Assembly: GCA_910586895.1 (NCBI GenBank)
Contig: CAJUIW010000015.1
Location: 1-47,184, forward strand
Length of the DNA stretch: 47,184 nucleotides
Direction of reading: 5' to 3'
Source of the DNA: an uncultured Muribaculaceae bacterium
GTDB taxonomy: Bacteria; Bacteroidota; Bacteroidia; Bacteroidales; Muribaculaceae
Positions 43,970-47,184 of the stretch are shown here, one piece after another (the first letter of the stretch is position 1; the number at the start of each line of letters is the position of its first letter). Made by a program: the position numbers and the translations under genes. The notes beneath the pieces were generated by a model. The model was given only the letters and a program-made list of their open reading frames with translations, made no database searches and had not been told where the DNA came from.

Positions 43970-45337
43970 ATGAAGTCCGGACACACGCAGGCCGCAGCCG
44001 CCCGCAAGCATTCACCCCTGAGCTGGGTGCCATCAGTTTATTTCGCAATGGGGCTCCCGTTCATAGCCCTCAATCTGGTAGCCGTCATAATGTTTGACGA
44101 CCTCGGCATCGACAAGGCCACCATCACGTTCTGGACCTCACTGCTCACACTCCCCTACACGCTCAAATTCATCTGGAGCCCGCTGCTCGAAATCTACTGG
44201 ACCAAGAAGAATTTCGTGGTGGCCACGCAAGCCATATCAGGCTTCTGCTTCGGGCTGATAGCCTTCCTGCTGCCGCTGCCCGACTTCTTTGCCTTCACCA
44301 TAGCCATGATGGGAGTCATAGCCCTCTCCGGCGCCACACATGACATAGCCACCGACGGCATCTACCTCACCGCGCTTGACAAAAAGACACAATCCACCTA
44401 CATAGGCTGGCAGGGAGCCTTCTACAATCTGGCCAAGGTGCTTGCCAACGGCGGACTCGTATGGCTCGCCGGCGTGCTGATAGGCCATTTCAAAGCCTCC
44501 AACCCCGGGCGCGCCCCCTTCTACGCATGGATGATTATAATGGGCATCCTGGGCGCTCTGCTGATAGTGATGGCCATATACCACTCCTTCGCCCTGCCCC
44601 GCGGCTCACGCAGCGAGGAGGCGCCCGCAGGATTCGGCAGCGCCATGAACTCGATGTGGCACGTGCTCCGCGACTTCTTCAAGAAGAAATATATCCTCAT
44701 CTACATCCTCTTCATCCTCTGCTACCGCCTCACCGAGGGACTCGCCATCAAAATGGTGCCGATATTCCTCAAGGCATCGCACGCCGACGGCGGCCTCGCC
44801 ATGAGCAACGAGGAGATAGGCACCATCTACGGCACCTTCGGCACCATAGCCTTCATAGTGGGCTCCATCCTCGGCGGCTACTACATAGCCCGCTTCGGAC
44901 TCCGCAAGGTGCTCTTCTCACTCGTGGCCATATTCAACGTGCCCTTCGTCATCTACCTGCTCTTCTCCATCTATCAGCCCTCAAGCCTCTGGACCATAGG
45001 CATAGGCCTCGTGAGTGAATACTTCTGCTACGGATTCGGATTCGTAGGGCTCACACTGTTCATGATGCAGCAGGTGGCACCCGGACGCCACTCCATGGCC
45101 CACTACGCATTCGCATCGGCCATAATGAACCTCGGCGTCATGCTCCCAGGCATGATAAGCGGTTGGCTCTGCGAGATTACCGGCTACGAGCTCTTCTTCA
45201 TCATTGCCCTCGTAGTGTCAGTGCCCTCCTTTATCCTGGCATGGGTAGTGCCCTTCAGCCACTCCGACAAGCCCGAGGATGAAAAAGGGATAGAGGACAG
45301 CGTCATCGAAACAGAAGAAAACACCATTACTCAATAA
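43970..45337 (+). CDS. MFS transporter next to GH130
   Basis: A 455-aa inner-membrane protein with about 12 helices. SLSWVPSVYFAMGLPFIALN at the start and LSGATHDIATDGIYLTALDK and KATITFWTSLLTLPYTLKFI resemble the AmpG-like/PAT branch of the MFS, which often imports oligosaccharides or muropeptides. Transporters of this kind sit beside GH130 phosphorylase genes in Bacteroidota mannoside and N-glycan loci. The gap to GH130 is 25 bp, so the pair is one operon. Import of a mannose-containing disaccharide is inferred from the neighbour. A charged C-terminal tail lies in the cytosol. Confidence 0.85.
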   Translation: MKSGHTQAAAARKHSPLSWVPSVYFAMGLPFIALNLVAVIMFDDLGIDKATITFWTSLLTLPYTLKFIWSPLLEIYWTKKNFVVATQAISGFCFGLIAFLLPLPDFFAFTIAMMGVIALSGATHDIATDGIYLTALDKKTQSTYIGWQGAFYNLAKVLANGGLVWLAGVLIGHFKASNPGRAPFYAWMIIMGILGALLIVMAIYHSFALPRGSRSEEAPAGFGSAMNSMWHVLRDFFKKKYILIYILFILCYRLTEGLAIKMVPIFLKASHADGGLAMSNEEIGTIYGTFGTIAFIVGSILGGYYIARFGLRKVLFSLVAIFNVPFVIYLLFSIYQPSSLWTIGIGLVSEYFCYGFGFVGLTLFMMQQVAPGRHSMAHYAFASAIMNLGVMLPGMISGWLCEITGYELFFIIALVVSVPSFILAWVVPFSHSDKPEDEKGIEDSVIETEENTITQ

Positions 45338-45362
45338 CTCAAAATAAACTATTCATCCAATC

Positions 45363-46370
45363 ATGACCGATATAAAGATCGAGGGACAGCCGCTTCCCGG
45401 CATGCCTTGGGAGGACCGTCCCGAGGGTTCGAAAGAGGTGATGTGGCGCTACAGTGCCAACCCCGTCATTCCGCGCGACGCGCTCAGCACATCCAACAGC
45501 ATATTCAACAGCGCCGTGGTGCCCTTCAAGACCGGCAAGTACAACTACGCCGGAGTGTTCCGCTGCGATGACACCAACCGCCGCATGCGCATCCATGCCG
45601 GATTCTCAGTCGATGGATTCAAATGGGACATCGACGAAGAGGACATCCATCTTGAAGGCGCCGACCCCGAAGTAGGCCAATGGGTTTACGGCTACGACCC
45701 GCGCGTGGCAAAGATCGGCGACCGCTACATCGTAACCTGGTGCAACGGCTACCACGGACCCACAATAGGCGTGGCATGGACCACCGACTTCCGCACCTTC
45801 CACCAGATGGAGAACGCCTTCCTCCCCTACAACCGCAACGGCGTGATGTTCCCCCGCAAAATCAACGGCAACTACGCCATGCTCTCACGCCCGAGCGACA
45901 CCGGCCATACACCCTTCGGCGACATATTCTACAGCGAATCGCCCGACCTTGAATTCTGGGGACGCCACCGCCACGTAATGGCCCCCGCCGCATTTGAGGA
46001 CAGCGCATGGCAGTGCATGAAGATTGGTGCCGGCCCCATACCTATCGAGACATCCGAAGGCTGGCTGCTGATATACCACGGCGTGCTCCGCTCCTGCAAC
46101 GGCTACGTCTACGCCTTCGGTTCAGCCCTCCTTGACCTCGAGCAGCCTTGGAAGGTGATAGCCCGTAGCGGCCCTTACCTGATATCGCCCCGTGAAATCT
46201 ACGAGCTCACAGGCGACGTGCCCAACGTGACATTCCCCTGCGCAGCCCTCCACGACCCCGCCACAGGACGTCTGGCCGTCTACTACGGATGCGCCGATAC
46301 CGTCACAGGACTCGCCTTCGGCTATATCCCCGAAATCGTGGAATGGACCAAAAAGAACTCCATCATCTGA
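45363..46370 (+). CDS. GH130 mannoside phosphorylase-type enzyme
   Basis: A 335-aa five-bladed beta-propeller enzyme of glycoside hydrolase family 130. These enzymes mostly cleave beta-mannosides with phosphate, giving mannose 1-phosphate. Motifs: YSANPVIPRDALSTSNSIFN, VVPFKTGKYNYAGVFRCDD, GYDPRVAKIGDRYIVTWCNG (the general-acid Asp lies in YDPR), NRNGVMFPRKINGNYAMLSR, WQCMKIGAGPIPIETSEGWL, IYHGV and YYGCADTVTGLAFGYI. The MFS neighbour suggests beta-1,4-mannosyl-GlcNAc or Man-Glc as substrate, as in the N-glycan phosphorylases of Bacteroides; the exact subfamily is not set by inspection. Confidence 0.92.
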   Translation: MTDIKIEGQPLPGMPWEDRPEGSKEVMWRYSANPVIPRDALSTSNSIFNSAVVPFKTGKYNYAGVFRCDDTNRRMRIHAGFSVDGFKWDIDEEDIHLEGADPEVGQWVYGYDPRVAKIGDRYIVTWCNGYHGPTIGVAWTTDFRTFHQMENAFLPYNRNGVMFPRKINGNYAMLSRPSDTGHTPFGDIFYSESPDLEFWGRHRHVMAPAAFEDSAWQCMKIGAGPIPIETSEGWLLIYHGVLRSCNGYVYAFGSALLDLEQPWKVIARSGPYLISPREIYELTGDVPNVTFPCAALHDPATGRLAVYYGCADTVTGLAFGYIPEIVEWTKKNSII

Positions 46371-46402
46371 TATCTGCACATATCCATCCACAGCATACAA
46401 AG

Positions 46403-46437
46403 GCCTGCACGCACTTCCGAGCGATGCAGGCTTTTTA
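46403..46437 (+). terminator. Terminator after GH130
   Basis: GCCTGCA (46403-46409) pairs with TGCAGGC (46425-46431), then TTTTTATT. Confidence 0.88.
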
Positions 46438-46447
46438 TTGTCACCAT

Positions 46448-46525
46448 GTTTCCCGTTTCCATGTTACCGGGTGTTTCCCATGTTACCGCTTCCGGGGTGC
46501 GGGTAACACGGTAACACGGGTAACA
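46448..46525. repeat. GTTACC minisatellite, locus 3
   Basis: Units GTTTCCCGT, GTTTCCAT, GTTACCGGGT, GTTTCCCAT and GTTACCGC, then the mirror units GGGTAACAC, GGTAACAC, GGGTAACA. The two halves form an imperfect inverted arrangement. The rule of location is the same as for the other two loci: just after a gene-end terminator. Confidence 0.75.
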
Positions 46526-46583
46526 AGCCTCCTCGGAGATGCGTGTGCGATAAAAAGGTTCAGCTTGGGGACAGTCCGTATCG

Positions 46584-46592
46584 TATCTTTGC
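46584..46592 (+). promoter_or_regulatory. Orphan -7 box
   Basis: TATCTTTGC is an exact match, but no confident gene follows before the window end. A -33 TTTG is not visible at 19-20 nt. It may drive a small RNA, a short ORF or nothing. Confidence 0.45.
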
Positions 46593-46600
46593 AGTGTACT

Positions 46601-46738
46601 ATGCACTTTTCTGACACTCCTTGTTCATCCGCTCTCTTCTTTAAGAGAGAGAATGAGGAGAGGGGGAGCGTATATATAGTGCCTGCTACGCAGTCATATA
46701 TATCTGACAGGGATAGAGGCGCATTCATAAAAATATGA
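46601..46738 (+). CDS. Doubtful 45-aa ORF
   Basis: ATG at 46601, about nine bases after the -7 box, opens 45 codons (MHFSDTPCSSALFFKRENEE ...). There is no room for a leader, no motif and no homologue that I recognise. The frame holds a hairpin (CTCTCTT/AAGAGAG). It could equally be non-coding RNA. The next stretch, 46739-46887, holds nothing I can name. Confidence 0.15.
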   Translation: MHFSDTPCSSALFFKRENEERGSVYIVPATQSYISDRDRGAFIKI

Positions 46739-46887
46739 ATGCAGAGAGGCATAAATGCTTATAAAAAACATATTGGGCTATATCAGTTAGATTGAGGGAT
46801 ACCTGAAGGTATCCATGGCCCTGCAATATTGTTTGTATTCAGCCAAAATAAAAACAGTGTGGGCCATACACAATCATGTACGGCCAT

Positions 46888-47102
46888 GTAAGCATCGAAG
46901 ATGCGGGTTAAGGAGAACCCTGCTTCGAGCTGAAAGCGAGGAGTAGGGTTTAAGCGTGAGAATCGGGCAATGCCCTCGAAGTGGGCTGTTCTCCAACAAA
47001 ACAGGCATCTCCGAAGCCATACATTAGTTATCTGGCCTTTATCCCCACTCCTCGCCCTGACGGCCTCGAAATGGGGTTCTACCTAATCCGCTTCTCCGAA
47101 GC
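46888..47102. repeat. Distant transposase-free copy of the RAYT-type element
   Basis: Colinear with 4478-4693. Hairpins: GCATC-gaa-GATGC (46892-46904), AACCCTGCTTC/GAGTAGGGTT, GCCC..GGGC, GGCaTC/GAaGCC, CCCCACTCC/ATGGGG and GCTTC-tcc-GAAGC (47090-47102). Conserved core text includes AAACAGGCATCTCCGAAGCC. Several stem positions differ from the first copies with pairing kept. The remaining 82 bases of the window show no feature. Confidence 0.82.
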
Positions 47103-47184
47103 TCCCCATGCACGAATCCGGTATCAAACTGTACGGACATCGCTTTGCGTTTTAGCGGTCGGAAGACTTAATCTGGCGATTTAT

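Noticed and set aside
46626..46650. CTCTCTT/AAGAGAG hairpin resembling the switch hairpin core
   Set aside because: The similarity is limited to seven low-complexity bases per arm, with a different loop and flanks. Not taken as a recombination site.

Overview
The window looks like chromosome of a gut-type member of the order Bacteroidales, probably near Muribaculaceae or Prevotellaceae. The family-level guess is inference. The order-level call rests on SusC/SusD pairs, promoters of the Bacteroidota type (-33 TTTG, about 19-20 nt, -7 TAnnTTTG), T9SS-like C-terminal tails, a fimbrillin/DUF3575/DUF5119 cluster, and the ilvD-ilvB-ilvN-thioesterase-ilvC order.

Layout. 1-190: two tRNA-Val genes, the first cut by the window edge. 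466-3612: a large secreted LamG/GEVED protein. 3613-4880: an IS200-like transposase inside inverted, hairpin-rich arms, followed by a transposase-free copy of the same element; another such copy lies at 46888-47102. 4881-9616 (minus strand): transketolase, an FHS-type sugar transporter, and a DUF4494-yggS pair. 9714-26566: two divergent operons of the same composition (SusC, SusD, Calx-beta lipoprotein, S8 subtilisin). A third S8 protease with its own promoter follows. 28875-35140: a branched-chain amino-acid operon. 35229-37504: a porin and a nucleoside-recognition (gate) membrane protein. 37609-38802: a PatB/MalY lyase. 38837-40787: ribosomal protein S1. 40946-43658: the fimbrial-type cluster. 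43853-46437: tRNA-Arg(CCT), an MFS transporter and a GH130 enzyme. 46438-47184: repeats, an orphan promoter and no convincing gene.

Main discovery. The divergent SusC genes share a 424-bp perfectly identical inverted repeat covering leader, signal peptide and first domain. The 655 bp between the repeats carries one good promoter, which points left. At the right-hand edge there is instead a perfect 15-bp hairpin plus T-tract, exactly at the repeat boundary. Inverting the segment would move the promoter to the right operon and form the terminator in front of the left one. The arrangement therefore reads as a phase-variable toggle between two peptide-import/protease systems. A second, outer pair of inverted repeats (396 bp, three mismatches) sits in the 3' ends of the two protease genes and could invert the whole locus. 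No recombinase is encoded in the window.

Secondary themes are a transposase-linked palindromic repeat family whose copies show compensatory changes in their hairpins; a 9-bp GTTACC minisatellite family at three gene ends; terminator T-tracts that double as the -33 box of the next gene (twice); and a hairpin leader with an 11-codon ORF overlapping the ilvD start.
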